This document shows, one piece after another, positions 41,888-50,778 of a stretch of 63,514 bases of DNA. The notes beneath the pieces were generated by a model. That model was not told the DNA's origin. It did not search any database and saw only the letters and a program-made list of their open reading frames with translations. The stretch's first letter is position 1; each line of letters opens with the position of its first letter. The position numbers were made by a program, and so were the translations under genes. The stretch is from Candidatus Saccharibacteria bacterium GW2011_GWC2_48_9 (GTDB lineage: Bacteria; Patescibacteriota; Saccharimonadia; Saccharimonadales; Saccharimonadaceae): assembly GCA_001003725.1 (NCBI GenBank), contig LCPR01000003.1, positions 1 through 63,514 of the forward strand. Reading direction: 5' to 3'.

Positions 41888-42898
41888 CTACCGCGCCGTG
41901 GTTTCACTGGGCAAGTATTTGAGCAGCGAGTCCACAGACCGACTAAGCGTAAATTCATGTACGGCGGCTTTTCGCTCTTTTGTAGTTGAAAGCCCGAGTG
42001 CTACCGCCTCTCCAATAGCGGTGATGAGCGCCTGCGGATTGCGCTCTTCGACCAACGTAAGGAGCCCACAATTTGTCTCGGGAAGCCCACCGAGACTACT
42101 TGCGATAACGCGACACCCGCTGTGTTGGGCTTCGACAGACAGCATACCGAATGGTTCGGCAAATACAGATGGCATCAATAATATATCGGTACGAGCAAGC
42201 AAGTCCGCCATAGACCCGACGGTTTTTTGCGAGCCTATCAGTTCGGCGTGTTGATAATCCCGCAGCATATGTGCAATTGTGCGTCCCTCTTCGACATGGA
42301 GGCCTGCCATCACGATGCTCATATGAACATCGAGCATCTTCATTCGGTAGTGCTGGAGCATCTCGAGTATCGTGTAAATACCTTTTTCTGGATGCAACCT
42401 GCCCGCATAAAGAACTCTCACTTTTTGCGTTGGCATAGAGCGTGCAGTAACACCATAGCGAGGGTCGGCAAACGGCATCACAACATCAATGTCGCTACTA
42501 GGAATTTTTAGATACAGTGCCCATTGCTGCGCGTTATATACACTAGTAGCGATGATGGTTTTGCCAACGGTATCTTTTTTTCTTTCTCTTTGCTCAAGCC
42601 TGGAGGGAACAGCGCAGTGCAATATAATAACTGCTTTGTTTTTGGTCGGCACATCGTACGCCTGATTAACAAACACTACAGTACCCGGTAGGTCACTGAG
42701 CTCTTTCTCATGCAACAAACCAACAATTGGCAGACCAGGAAAGTCTTGCCGAGTTTGAGTGGCCGCAGTACCGATAATAACAACCTGCGCGTCAATCCCC
42801 CTGCTCACAAGTTCACGTACGTGACCTGCGGTGAATGTTTCCGATCCTCCCGTGCCAGCCAGCATCGCCTCGCCAGATGGCCATACAAATGAAATCAT
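41888..42898 (-). CDS. Glycosyltransferase of the GT4 type
   Basis: I start at the ATG at 42898 (MISFVWPSGEAMLAGTGGSE), which has AAAGGAG 7 bases upstream. The 336 residues have the GT-B features: N-terminal acceptor half with GTGGSETFTAGH, the sugar-nucleotide half with VLYAGRLHPEKGIYTILEML, and the EX7E-like region PSVFAEPFGMLSVEAQHSG. GT4 enzymes retain the sugar configuration and take part in cell-surface polysaccharide or glycolipid synthesis. Donor and acceptor unknown. Confidence 0.9.
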   Translation of the reverse strand: MISFVWPSGEAMLAGTGGSETFTAGHVRELVSRGIDAQVVIIGTAATQTRQDFPGLPIVGLLHEKELSDLPGTVVFVNQAYDVPTKNKAVIILHCAVPSRLEQRERKKDTVGKTIIATSVYNAQQWALYLKIPSSDIDVVMPFADPRYGVTARSMPTQKVRVLYAGRLHPEKGIYTILEMLQHYRMKMLDVHMSIVMAGLHVEEGRTIAHMLRDYQHAELIGSQKTVGSMADLLARTDILLMPSVFAEPFGMLSVEAQHSGCRVIASSLGGLPETNCGLLTLVEERNPQALITAIGEAVALGLSTTKERKAAVHEFTLSRSVDSLLKYLPSETTAR

Positions 42899-43094
42899 GC
42901 AATACTCCTTTGTTATGGAGCTAAAAAATAAGAGTAAGCAAATTGCCAAAAGATGTATCTATAATGATTTAGCTAATATAATTATATCATATTTTGTTCA
43001 TTTTAAAAAGTTACCAGACTCTCCCGCGCCACAATACAAAAGCCGTGAAGCAACATGGCGGCACTCTCATTTTCAGAGTATACTGTGTAGTACT

Positions 43095-44066
43095 ATGTCC
43101 ACACACGCAACACACGAATCCAACAGCGATAAAAGCAGAATACGCTTATTTTTTACCGGCGTAACCATGGGAATTGCCGATCTAATACCAGGAGTGTCTG
43201 GCGGCACGATAGCGTTTTTGTTCGGTATTTACGACGAGCTACTATACTCTATCAAGCTCATGACGGGGCGTGTTCCGAAGTTACTGCTGAGCGGTAAATT
43301 CACACAAGCATTTGGCTTAATACCTTTCGGCTTCCTCCTGCCCCTCGGTGCGGGCATCGCGGGTGCAATCTTTGGTTTAGTGCATATCGTATCGTACCTG
43401 CTCGATACGCAGGCAGTGCTTGTGTGGTCGCTATTCTTTGGCTTAGTGCTGGGCTCCGCCTACGTGGTATCGCGGCGCATTACCACATGGACACTCAACC
43501 GTACATTACTATTATTGATAGGGTTTGTACTCACCTTTATAATAGTCGGCCTGCCCGCTATTGGCGGTAGTGCGGCACCACTCGCTGTATTCGGTACGGG
43601 CGTCATCGCCATCACTGCCATGATACTTCCTGGCATATCGGGCTCGCTCATTATGGTGCTGCTCGGTCAATACGAAATCATCATCAAAGCTGTCGCAGAC
43701 CGTGATATTGCGCTCTTGGCGATATTTGCCGCAGGAGCTATCATCGGACTTGCCTTGTTCGTTCGCCTACTCACATGGTTGCTCAAGCATTATCATTTTG
43801 CGGTTATCGCATTTTTGATAGGCGTGATGGCCGGTTCACTGCGCAAGATATGGCCATGGCAGTCTACCGACGCCAGTGGCGCTACGGCCAACATGCTGCC
43901 CGCACTCGAGCTTTCACTCGTGTGGGCAATCTTGCTTGGCCTCATCGGCTTTGTTATCGTCTTGATGTTGGAGCGGCGAGGTGTCGCACAAGAACATAGC
44001 GATATCCATACACGGGAGTTCGAGCAAGAGTTTAAAGAACTCGAAGGACGCAACACAAAGAAGTAG
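43095..44066 (+). CDS. DUF368 membrane protein
   Basis: From the ATG at 43095 the product has 323 residues. TGVTMGIADLIPGVSGGTIA near the start is the DUF368 signature, repeated as a second half in ITAMILPGISGSLIMVLLGQ, so the protein is an inverted-repeat membrane protein of about ten helices. DUF368 members are now known or suspected to flip undecaprenyl phosphate across the membrane (with DedA proteins). That fits wall synthesis here. A TATACT box at 43079-43084 predicts a leader of only a few bases. Confidence 0.92.
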   Translation: MSTHATHESNSDKSRIRLFFTGVTMGIADLIPGVSGGTIAFLFGIYDELLYSIKLMTGRVPKLLLSGKFTQAFGLIPFGFLLPLGAGIAGAIFGLVHIVSYLLDTQAVLVWSLFFGLVLGSAYVVSRRITTWTLNRTLLLLIGFVLTFIIVGLPAIGGSAAPLAVFGTGVIAITAMILPGISGSLIMVLLGQYEIIIKAVADRDIALLAIFAAGAIIGLALFVRLLTWLLKHYHFAVIAFLIGVMAGSLRKIWPWQSTDASGATANMLPALELSLVWAILLGLIGFVIVLMLERRGVAQEHSDIHTREFEQEFKELEGRNTKK

Positions 44067-44168
44067 AGAAATTATACAAACAATAGTATAGTATACCTAC
44101 TGATTAAGTTGAGTTTCTCATCCTGATCCACACTAATTACTAATCTCTTAAATTATAAGGAGACTTCT

Positions 44169-44537
44169 ATGTCAACATCTAGAAGAAGCGTTACTAGTGA
44201 GGATCAAAAGAACGACGTGCTCGCTAAAATTGATCACTACACGCAGCACGGCTTTCCCGAGGCCACTCGCCTACACGAACTCATCATGCAGGCAAATCCA
44301 GCGCTATATCCTCGTCTGTGGTACGGCATGCCCGGATACGCAAAAACGAAAGATAGCGCTGTGCTATGTTTTTTCAGAAAAGACACCCTAATATCGTTTG
44401 GCATCACAGAATCCGTAGACGTTGCATCACTCGCAGAGGAAAATCAGTCTATTTTCCCAAGCGCTTGGTATATCACCGAGCTTAAAGGTAGTGCGGAGCA
44501 AGCTATTCGCACCGTTGTAGCCAAAGCTACTTTGTAG
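44169..44537 (+). CDS. DUF1801 (YdhG-like) protein
   Basis: The 122-residue protein has the YdhG/DUF1801 fold: an N-terminal helix (NDVLAKIDHYTQHGFPE), LYPRLWYGMPGYAKT around the conserved W.G, and FFRKDTLISFGITE. The biochemical role of the family is unknown; relatives of the frataxin-like YdhG group may bind iron. AAGGAG precedes the start. Convergent with a second DUF1801 gene. Confidence 0.85.
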   Translation: MSTSRRSVTSEDQKNDVLAKIDHYTQHGFPEATRLHELIMQANPALYPRLWYGMPGYAKTKDSAVLCFFRKDTLISFGITESVDVASLAEENQSIFPSAWYITELKGSAEQAIRTVVAKATL

Positions 44538-44545
44538 TACAGCAC

Positions 44546-44585
44546 TGTGCGTCCAGCTGCACTCTACCGAGTACGCTGGACACAC
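44546..44585. terminator. Hairpin between convergent DUF1801 genes
   Basis: TGTGCGTCCAGC and GCTGGACACACG flank a second short stem (ACTC/GAGT). No T run is visible; it may still act as a two-way terminator or processing site. Confidence 0.4.
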
Positions 44586-44608
44586 GCCATACTACATCGA
44601 CACGACTG

Positions 44609-45031
44609 CTACTTACTCGCATCAAAATCAGTGGTGTGCTCATATGCATAGCGTACGATTTCTTCTAATAATTGAATATCGATATCTTCCAATTTATTCA
44701 CGTATACGCAACCCTTACCTCTAGTGTGTTTGCCGAGTCTTTGTAGCTGCTCGTCAAATTCGTCCGCATCGCACGAAACGTAGAGTGAAATCTTCGCAGC
44801 GCGAGGACTAAACCCTATCTTGAACCAATCCGCCTCAATCTTGCTTTTGCTCACATAGTGGTAGGTGCCGAAGCCTATCATACTCGGGCCCCACATGCCG
44901 GGAAGCTCACCCGACACGCGCTCCATCATCTCTATGAGCCGATTCGCCTCATCGCGTCGCTTCGGTCCTATCGATGCCAAAAATTCGTCGACGCGTTGGT
45001 TCGTTTTTTTCGTCTTTGGAATATATGTCAT
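44609..45031 (-). CDS. DUF1801 protein
   Basis: From the ATG at 45031 (AGGAAG 7 bases upstream; a GTG two codons before is also possible) the product has 140 residues. It starts MTYIPKTKKTNQRVDEFLAS and carries the family features MWGPSMIGFGTYHYVSKS and FKIGFSPRAAKISLYV. It differs from the convergent DUF1801 gene more than duplicates would, so the pair is an old one. Function unknown. Confidence 0.85.
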   Translation of the reverse strand: MTYIPKTKKTNQRVDEFLASIGPKRRDEANRLIEMMERVSGELPGMWGPSMIGFGTYHYVSKSKIEADWFKIGFSPRAAKISLYVSCDADEFDEQLQRLGKHTRGKGCVYVNKLEDIDIQLLEEIVRYAYEHTTDFDASK

Positions 45032-45054
45032 ATGCACTTCCTAGAAATATATCC

Positions 45055-45339
45055 TTACTTATTATATTTCTTTTCAACCTGACCAGCATTAAGGCCATTC
45101 ACGAGGTTCGTAAACCCTAGGTTTTGAAGAATCTGGATACCTACATTAGACCGGCTTCCCGTCTTACAATAAAGCACGAGTTCTGCGTCTTTTGCCACAC
45201 CATCAAGCTGCCTCGCTCCAGCCAGTAGCTCAGCGGGAGGAATATTTAATGCGCCATCTACATGACCTGCTTCATACTCATAGGGCTCACGCACATCGAT
45301 GATTATTCTATTCATACTCATATTATACTGCGAAGTCAT
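45055..45339 (-). CDS. Rhodanese-like domain protein
   Basis: This 94-residue single-domain rhodanese has DVREPYEYEAGHVDGALNIP and the active-site loop LYCKTGSRS with the catalytic Cys. It would transfer sulfane sulfur. Translation may start at the first Met (45339) or at MSMNRIIID (45321). The 6-residue active loop CKTGSR is of the GlpE/PspE type for thiosulfate. Likely cytoplasmic, as no signal peptide is present. Confidence 0.92.
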   Translation of the reverse strand: MTSQYNMSMNRIIIDVREPYEYEAGHVDGALNIPPAELLAGARQLDGVAKDAELVLYCKTGSRSNVGIQILQNLGFTNLVNGLNAGQVEKKYNK

Positions 45340-45381
45340 ATATAAAGTAGCTTGCTGTCAACCAAGTGCTATACCGGGCCT

Positions 45382-45990
45382 CTAGCTCAGTTCCTCTCTG
45401 AGCTCATCTATCGTCCACTTTGTCCCACCGTATGCTGGGTGACTCTCCATCAAACCGCGGTAAATAGCTTCATGGTCACCATCTGCGTACGCGCCATTGA
45501 TCGCCATAGTATATCGCAGTGCCTTCGCTTCACGCGCTAGATTTGCTTGGTCTTTGTTTTCTCCAACGCGTAGTATCTCCCAGTCATAGTTCTGCCCAAA
45601 GATCTTTTGCAAGAGATACGCTATTCGCTCTGTCGTTTGATTCTGCGTGGGGATAACAAGAAAACTGCGCCACTCGTGGTGCATAATTATATTCATCTTT
45701 GCAAACAAGAAGTTTCCTAGCGTTTCTTGTGATTCGGACTCAAGGTATATGTCATCACTTGCAACACCCTTGCCTTCTAGGTAGTTCGCATACGCCCGTG
45801 CCTCACTTATCACCGGCCGCACGGTGCCCTTGTAGCCATGTGATCCGCACACCACAATCGGTTGCGCGTCCCCCATATCATACAGCTGGATAGCCTTATC
45901 CAGCCTATCTTCCGCCGCCGCATCTATACTACCGTCTAATCTCACCCCGCCACCGGGTAAAATAATTGCGTCATAGTGAAGGTGTTTCAT
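45382..45990 (-). CDS. YdcF-like DUF218 protein
   Basis: The 202-residue protein has the DUF218 layout: DAIILPGGGVRLDGSID at the start, then AIQLYDMGDAQPIVVCGSHG, EARAYANYLEGKGV, YLESESQETLGNFLFAK and FLVIPTQNQTTERIAYLL. DUF218 members (SanA, ElyC, YdcF) take part in envelope barrier function or bind SAM. This one has no membrane anchor, so it is YdcF-like and cytoplasmic. Followed by the rhodanese gene 42 bases on. Confidence 0.88.
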   Translation of the reverse strand: MKHLHYDAIILPGGGVRLDGSIDAAAEDRLDKAIQLYDMGDAQPIVVCGSHGYKGTVRPVISEARAYANYLEGKGVASDDIYLESESQETLGNFLFAKMNIIMHHEWRSFLVIPTQNQTTERIAYLLQKIFGQNYDWEILRVGENKDQANLAREAKALRYTMAINGAYADGDHEAIYRGLMESHPAYGGTKWTIDELREELS

Positions 45991-46000
45991 GTCGCTATCG

Positions 46001-46288
46001 TTATCCGAGTGACACTAACGTAATGAGAAACACGGCGTACACCATTAGCCCTAGGCATAACAACACCGTCGACCACCTGTTCGTGCCCCTGAGCGCCCAG
46101 ATTAAGCCCGCTCCACTCAATAAAAACCAACAAAGAGAATGTCCATACATTAGCACAATTTTTTGCACCTCACTTGCTCCCGATACCTCTATCGGTACAA
46201 CAAAAAGATACATAATCGCAACCCCGAGCGAGATCACTGTCGCCACCAGACCTATGGCCACATGATATCTAGTGAGATAGTTCTTCAT
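46001..46288 (-). CDS. Small membrane protein, 95 aa
   Basis: Three hydrophobic segments are visible (VAIGLVATVISLGVAIMYLF, LCWFLLSGAGLIWAL, TVLLCLGLMVYAVFLITLVS). Family unknown. It starts 2 bases after the stop of the DUF4287 gene, so the two are in one transcript, and the DUF218 gene follows after 10 bases. Confidence 0.7.
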   Translation of the reverse strand: MKNYLTRYHVAIGLVATVISLGVAIMYLFVVPIEVSGASEVQKIVLMYGHSLCWFLLSGAGLIWALRGTNRWSTVLLCLGLMVYAVFLITLVSLG

Positions 46289-46290
46289 AT

Positions 46291-46833
46291 CTACGCCAAT
46301 CTATCTGCAATATCGCGCCAAAAATCTTTCCATTCATCGGCCTCCGACTTACTAGGAATAGCGGTATGTGAAAGAATCAGTTTTGATTTTTCTCCACTCG
46401 CTTCAACAGTTGCAGAAAACTTGCTCCCATCGACAAAATTACATCTCCATGTGCTGCGTTTCGGCGTTGAGCTACTACGCGGCTTCATGGGGATTTGTCC
46501 GTTCAATTCGCACTGTTTTTCGAACCACTCTACCGCTTTTTTGAACATAGAGTCTCGCGGCAAAGCTACCGTCTTCGATACAGCCAGCTCGAATAGCCCA
46601 TTAGACAGCTGGCCGGGTACACGCTTACCGATATGCTGCTCGTACGCCACTGTAATACCCTGCGCCCACCATCCGTGGTTTTCAAGTTTGCCACTCAGCT
46701 GATCGTACAGCTTGCGAGCTAAATCGGTATGAGAAAGAGCCCTTGCCCCACTTTCGTCGAGCTCGCGCACCCATTGCTCCCAAGGTTTGTTTGTTGCCTT
46801 CTCAATTGATGCGATATTCATCGGTTTCGTCAT
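46291..46833 (-). CDS. DUF4287 domain protein
   Basis: From the ATG at 46833 (MTKPMNIASIEKATNKPWEQ) the product has 180 residues. The first 70 are a DUF4287 domain (KPWEQWVRELDESGARALSH, then LENHGWWAQGITVAYEQHIG). The remaining part (ELAVSKTVALPRDSMFKKAV, STWRCNFVDGSKFSATVEAS) fits an SRPBCC/START-like (Ahsa1-type) beta domain, often joined to DUF4287. The function is not known. First gene of a three-gene run ending with the DUF218 gene. Confidence 0.8.
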   Translation of the reverse strand: MTKPMNIASIEKATNKPWEQWVRELDESGARALSHTDLARKLYDQLSGKLENHGWWAQGITVAYEQHIGKRVPGQLSNGLFELAVSKTVALPRDSMFKKAVEWFEKQCELNGQIPMKPRSSSTPKRSTWRCNFVDGSKFSATVEASGEKSKLILSHTAIPSKSEADEWKDFWRDIADRLA

Positions 46834-46951
46834 ACTGTGATTATAACCCAAACATAAGTAGCGCAGCAGAGTGAATCGATATCGGAGATCGGATATTTGT
46901 TTGTGTATAATTTTGCTCGTAAGGTTCGATTGAATGTAGTTTTAGCTTTTT

Positions 46952-47137
46952 CTATTTGTTCGTACGCCGATTGACGCTCCGAGAACTGCACTTGCAGTAA
47001 TTATTTAAAATAATACCCAATATCTGGAAGATACGACCACCGTCGAATACAGTTGCCAAAAATATACCCGGTAGCAGCAGGGCAAAGCCAGGCATTAAGA
47101 GGCTGGAGCTGATGTTTTCGCGTTGCTTTTTACTCAT
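46952..47137 (-). CDS. Possible small membrane protein, 61 aa
   Basis: The frame has a basic start (MSKKQRENISSS), one membrane segment (LLMPGFALLLPGIFLATVF) and a basic Cys/Ser/Arg tail. No Shine-Dalgarno is seen and the C-terminal part looks like random coding, so it could be a degraded gene or a chance frame. Confidence 0.35.
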   Translation of the reverse strand: MSKKQRENISSSLLMPGFALLLPGIFLATVFDGGRIFQILGIILNNYCKCSSRSVNRRTNK

Positions 47138-47488
47138 AGGCTTATTATCAAAGGTCTAAAGTTAAGCTGAACTACTTTACTTAGCCTACCAGCTCTGAGC
47201 TTGACTACCGTAAGCCAACCTTCTTTGCAAGCAATCTGGTTGTCATAGCCGAGTAAATAGTTTGATAGTAGAAATCAGTTTTTTGCCTTACAATATTTTT
47301 ATAGGTAGTTAAGCGAATATTATTATGTCATCAAAAAAGAAGTCTAGTTATCCTGGACTTCTTTTTAGATATAATTTTGGCTCCGCTTACAGGTCACGAA
47401 CTCTTTAATAAGGGTAGAACGCTACAAATCGGACACGGTGTGTATAGAATTGGATCGTACCAATAATGAGCCACGAGGAGGTGAAGTT
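47138..47488. other. Gene-poor stretch at the left border of the island
   Basis: About 350 bases without a supported gene. They hold the terminator-like hairpin at 47333-47366 and the leader of the zinc-ribbon gene, with the ribosome site GAGGTGAAG. The base composition turns more A/T-rich from here to about 51 kb, which may mark the left edge of inserted DNA. No tRNA or clear attachment repeat was found at this edge. Confidence 0.4.
47333..47366. terminator. Terminator-like hairpin at the island border
   Basis: AAAAAAGAAGTC and GACTTCTTTTT form a stem around an 11-base centre, with A and T runs on both sides. No gene ends closely on either strand. Confidence 0.7.
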
Positions 47489-47959
47489 ATGAGCGATAAT
47501 GAGCAGTTAAAGCGCGAATTTACGGATGACGAGCGCCGTAGGTTAGTTGATTACTTTAGCTTACTAACTGAGATAGATCAACGAGAAAAAGCACGCTTTG
47601 CCAAGCTTAAAGACTTCCCCAAAGGATTTGCTATGGACGGCGAAAGCCGCCAATGTGGGCTATGTTTCAAATCCGTATATGATACACCTGGCTTGTTCGA
47701 TAAATGGGGTTTTAAATGCTCAAATTGCCAAGATGCGGTCAATAAGCGAAAGATACCGGGGTCATTATGTGGAGATTATCGGCACGAAAGGTCTATACCC
47801 GACACGATTCTTGCCTCGAAGCTTAATGTAAGCGTACGAACAATTCGCAAGAAGATTAAGGATAGTGAGATTATTGGAAGAAGAATCCCTAATGGGCCTT
47901 ATATGATACTACTGAAGGACAATCCAGAATTAACTTTTAACCACGACATCGTTGTATAA
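47489..47959 (+). CDS. Zinc-ribbon/helix-turn-helix-like protein
   Basis: I start at the ATG at 47489, which has GAGGTGAAG directly upstream. The 156 residues have an acidic helix, then a four-cysteine site (QCGLCFKSVYD and FKCSNCQDAV) that would bind zinc, and a C-terminal part with an HTH-like segment (ILASKLNVSVRTIRKKIKDS) followed by a wing-like end. A DNA-binding regulator is the simplest reading. It is 10 bases upstream of the HNH-WYL gene, so the two form an operon. Confidence 0.7.
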   Translation: MSDNEQLKREFTDDERRRLVDYFSLLTEIDQREKARFAKLKDFPKGFAMDGESRQCGLCFKSVYDTPGLFDKWGFKCSNCQDAVNKRKIPGSLCGDYRHERSIPDTILASKLNVSVRTIRKKIKDSEIIGRRIPNGPYMILLKDNPELTFNHDIVV

Positions 47960-47969
47960 TTAGCACTAC

Positions 47970-48566
47970 ATGGAGTGGTTAGCGTTACTAATAGGTATTG
48001 GAATAATTTCCTCACTTTTTGACAAAAAGCCTATCGGTTCTTCGCAGTCCACAAAAGCTGTTTCACCGAAAAAGACAAACGAATGGGACGGCGAGATCCA
48101 AGGAAAAGGAATTGCCTCTGGAAGTGGTTGGGATCGAATCCGAAAAGCAGTGCTCGCTCGTGATAATTATACTTGTCGTTCATGCAGGAGAAAAGATAAC
48201 CTTACAGTTGATCATATTGTTCAGCTTTCTAAGGGCGGCACCAACAGCATGGAGAACCTGCAGACCCTTTGCAAATACTGTCACGAGAAAAAAGATAACC
48301 GAAAGATTTTTGATAAATCATTCAATCACGACAGCAACTACGGCTCGCAAACTACATCAAATCCGACAGTACAAGCTATAGAGCGTGCTATTCGTGGACA
48401 TACACGAATTAGAATAACTTACACTGACATAAATCAGAAAATTACATATAGAGAAATTACACCGTCTCACTTTACAAAAGAACATGGCATTGCATATTTA
48501 GTAGCCTTCTGTCATCTAAGAAATGAAAAAAGAACATTTAGACTTTCCAGAATTGTACTTAGGTAG
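47970..48566 (+). CDS. Membrane-anchored HNH endonuclease with a WYL-like C-terminal domain
   Basis: The 198 residues hold a short N-terminal membrane helix (WLALLIGIGIISSLFD), a linker, an HNH nuclease domain (VLARDNYTCRSCRRKDNLTV, then DHIVQLSKGG, and LQTLCKYCHEKK with the zinc and catalytic residues in place), and a C-terminal part (RITYTDINQKITYREITPSH, then YLVAFCHLRNEKRTFRLSRI) that fits a WYL domain. WYL domains bind nucleotides or nucleic acid and are common in defence systems. This combination is unusual. Convergent with the AAA_13 gene, 18 bases apart. Confidence 0.8.
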   Translation: MEWLALLIGIGIISSLFDKKPIGSSQSTKAVSPKKTNEWDGEIQGKGIASGSGWDRIRKAVLARDNYTCRSCRRKDNLTVDHIVQLSKGGTNSMENLQTLCKYCHEKKDNRKIFDKSFNHDSNYGSQTTSNPTVQAIERAIRGHTRIRITYTDINQKITYREITPSHFTKEHGIAYLVAFCHLRNEKRTFRLSRIVLR

Positions 48567-48584
48567 CTAACTTATCACACCCAC

Positions 48585-50750
48585 CTACTTCATACCCGAA
48601 TTAGAGCTGTACCAGTAACTATTGAAATGTTCCCTTGCGTTGTTATGCTCAAATAGACCGTAGAGGATAGTCTTTATCTCTTCTCTAGTTCTGCCGTTAA
48701 GATCCGCCTCCAAATCATCAATTGAATGCTGGTTCACATCGAACAGTTTCTTTGCGTTTGTGTTATTGCCGTAAAAAGAAACTTGATCCTTTTTTGTGAA
48801 GGTCATGTATGTCTCACATATCTTCCGGCAGCTACTTAACATTAGGTCTGGTTTGTTTTGCTCGTATAAAAATACGAGTTCCTTCCAAAGCATTTCGTAA
48901 CTAGTCTTAAAGTCATCGTTGCTACTCACTATTGGTTTAATAGTGGTGTATTTGCCGTTTGAATACAGATGGAAGGTTCCGTGTTTATTGTAAGAATTAT
49001 ATCTAGCACCTTTATTGTTGCGAACGTTAAGGTAGAAGTGAGTGTGGTGGGTCAGCAAGACAAACCATTGATTGGTCTGTTCTATGTTTTCGTAAAACTT
49101 CTGCACCTCTCCGATCATTAGATATTGCATCGTATCATCGTTACTTGTCATCGGATCGTCTAGAACGATGATTTTTGGCTTATTATCATTATCCGTGGAT
49201 TCAAGGTTCAGCATGAAATACAGAAAAGCTATGATATTCTTCTCGCCCCTACTGAGGTCAGTAATGGGACGTATTTTCCCATCATGACCCTCGATCTGGT
49301 ATTGGCCCTTCTGTCCCGCAAAACCGTCATCAACTAATTTCAGAGAGAATGATTCTACCCCCATACCTTTCAGTAGCTTACTTATACTGGTGGCTATCTT
49401 TTCTTCATCCTTAGTTTTAAGTATTAAGTCGGTTCGTATCCTAGTTTTTGTGTCCAATTCAGCCTTCTTGATGTCAAGATCAGCTTGAGCTTTATCGTTT
49501 AATGTGCGTAAATTTTCTAATTTCTTAGTTTCTTCTTCATAATTAAAGCCATTCAGCTGCTTCTTGATTTCATGATAGCGCAGTGCGTCTCTAGCTTCGT
49601 CCTGTTCAAACCTGAGATTCTTGGACAGTTCATTGTGCTCACTGATCAAACGGTCGGAATCCGTCTTTATGCCACTAAAGTTTTCCGGCAAATCTATGCA
49701 TAATGCAGGGGTTTTTGTGAATAATTCCTTGTTTTTCTCCTCTAACGCAGTCTTTAGGCTGTCAAGAAATTTTTTGTACTCCCCAATAGTCAGTTTTATT
49801 TTCGAATTTAGCGCATACACCTTATCAGCGTACTTACTGTAAAATGTATCTGTATCTAGCTCTTTTATATCATCTAATTCGGATATCACGTGTTCAATTT
49901 TAGTGATACCGCTCTTGATGCGGTCTTCTAGGCTCTTTACTTCGGTATTAAAGTAGTCGCCGAGAGCAGCCCATCGTTCTTCACTAATACTATTTCCGCA
50001 AAAAGCACAAATCTCCGTCGCTCTGTGCTTATGAATCCGCACCCCCTCTTTTGCAAAGTTCTGTTTAAGAGGATCGTCTTTTAGTTCCGGTATAGATTGG
50101 TGTGGTTTCACTCTTGAGTCGAGTACTTCATTTGTTGACTTTAAGTATGAGCCGAGATCAATAGCGGGAAATGTAATTCTACTTATATCAGCCTTTTTGT
50201 CGGAATTGATCGTATTCTTGTGTTTTCTGATATCATCAGCGGCAAGGAGGCTAGCTTTCGGTATCTCACCATTGAAGTCGCTCCTATTGTAGGTTGTTTT
50301 TGACACTGGTGGATTGTTTATGTTTTTTATGTGCTGGGCGGCACTAGCATGAAAGTTATTGATTTTTGTATTATGAGCGTCGAAGCTCTTTTTAGCTTTC
50401 GTAGTATTTGTAAATAAGTTCTCAAAGGCCTTATCTTCTGGTTGCTCCACCTGTTTTCTAATTTCAGATATATCCTCATTTATTTTATCTATATCTATTT
50501 GAATTTTTGCGTTTTCCACACCTAATGCTACTGCGTTCAATCTATTATTCTCGGCTACTCCGTCAAAATCCCTGAAAATACAAACATTGTAATTATCAGA
50601 AAATTGTTTAGCGATTTCGTCTGCGAGCGTACTCTTGCCTGTACCGTTTTTTCCAAATATAAAATTTACTTTCTTTGTCAACAAAAGCTCGCGGCTACCT
50701 GCTGAAAAACAATACGAGTTAGAGGATTGGTCTATCTTTATATCTGCCAT
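48585..50750 (-). CDS. RloC/PrrC-like AAA_13 ATPase, possible anticodon nuclease
   Basis: The 721 residues have an ABC/SMC-type ATPase split by a coiled-coil insertion. Walker A FGKNGTGKS is at 32-40, the signature LSRGEKNIIAFL is at about 498, and Walker B IIVLDDPMTSND at about 525. In the middle a CxxC (EICAFCGNSI, about 247) recalls the zinc hook of RloC. Near the end RKICE (about 639-643) and a His in VNQHSIDD (about 672) match in order and spacing the Arg-Glu-His triad of PrrC/RloC anticodon nucleases. Family knowledge: such proteins cut tRNA in response to phage or DNA damage. The tRNase role here is inferred. Confidence 0.75.
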   Translation of the reverse strand: MADIKIDQSSNSYCFSAGSRELLLTKKVNFIFGKNGTGKSTLADEIAKQFSDNYNVCIFRDFDGVAENNRLNAVALGVENAKIQIDIDKINEDISEIRKQVEQPEDKAFENLFTNTTKAKKSFDAHNTKINNFHASAAQHIKNINNPPVSKTTYNRSDFNGEIPKASLLAADDIRKHKNTINSDKKADISRITFPAIDLGSYLKSTNEVLDSRVKPHQSIPELKDDPLKQNFAKEGVRIHKHRATEICAFCGNSISEERWAALGDYFNTEVKSLEDRIKSGITKIEHVISELDDIKELDTDTFYSKYADKVYALNSKIKLTIGEYKKFLDSLKTALEEKNKELFTKTPALCIDLPENFSGIKTDSDRLISEHNELSKNLRFEQDEARDALRYHEIKKQLNGFNYEEETKKLENLRTLNDKAQADLDIKKAELDTKTRIRTDLILKTKDEEKIATSISKLLKGMGVESFSLKLVDDGFAGQKGQYQIEGHDGKIRPITDLSRGEKNIIAFLYFMLNLESTDNDNKPKIIVLDDPMTSNDDTMQYLMIGEVQKFYENIEQTNQWFVLLTHHTHFYLNVRNNKGARYNSYNKHGTFHLYSNGKYTTIKPIVSSNDDFKTSYEMLWKELVFLYEQNKPDLMLSSCRKICETYMTFTKKDQVSFYGNNTNAKKLFDVNQHSIDDLEADLNGRTREEIKTILYGLFEHNNAREHFNSYWYSSNSGMK

Positions 50751-50778
50751 GTGCTGCCTTAATTAAAATTAAATTTAA

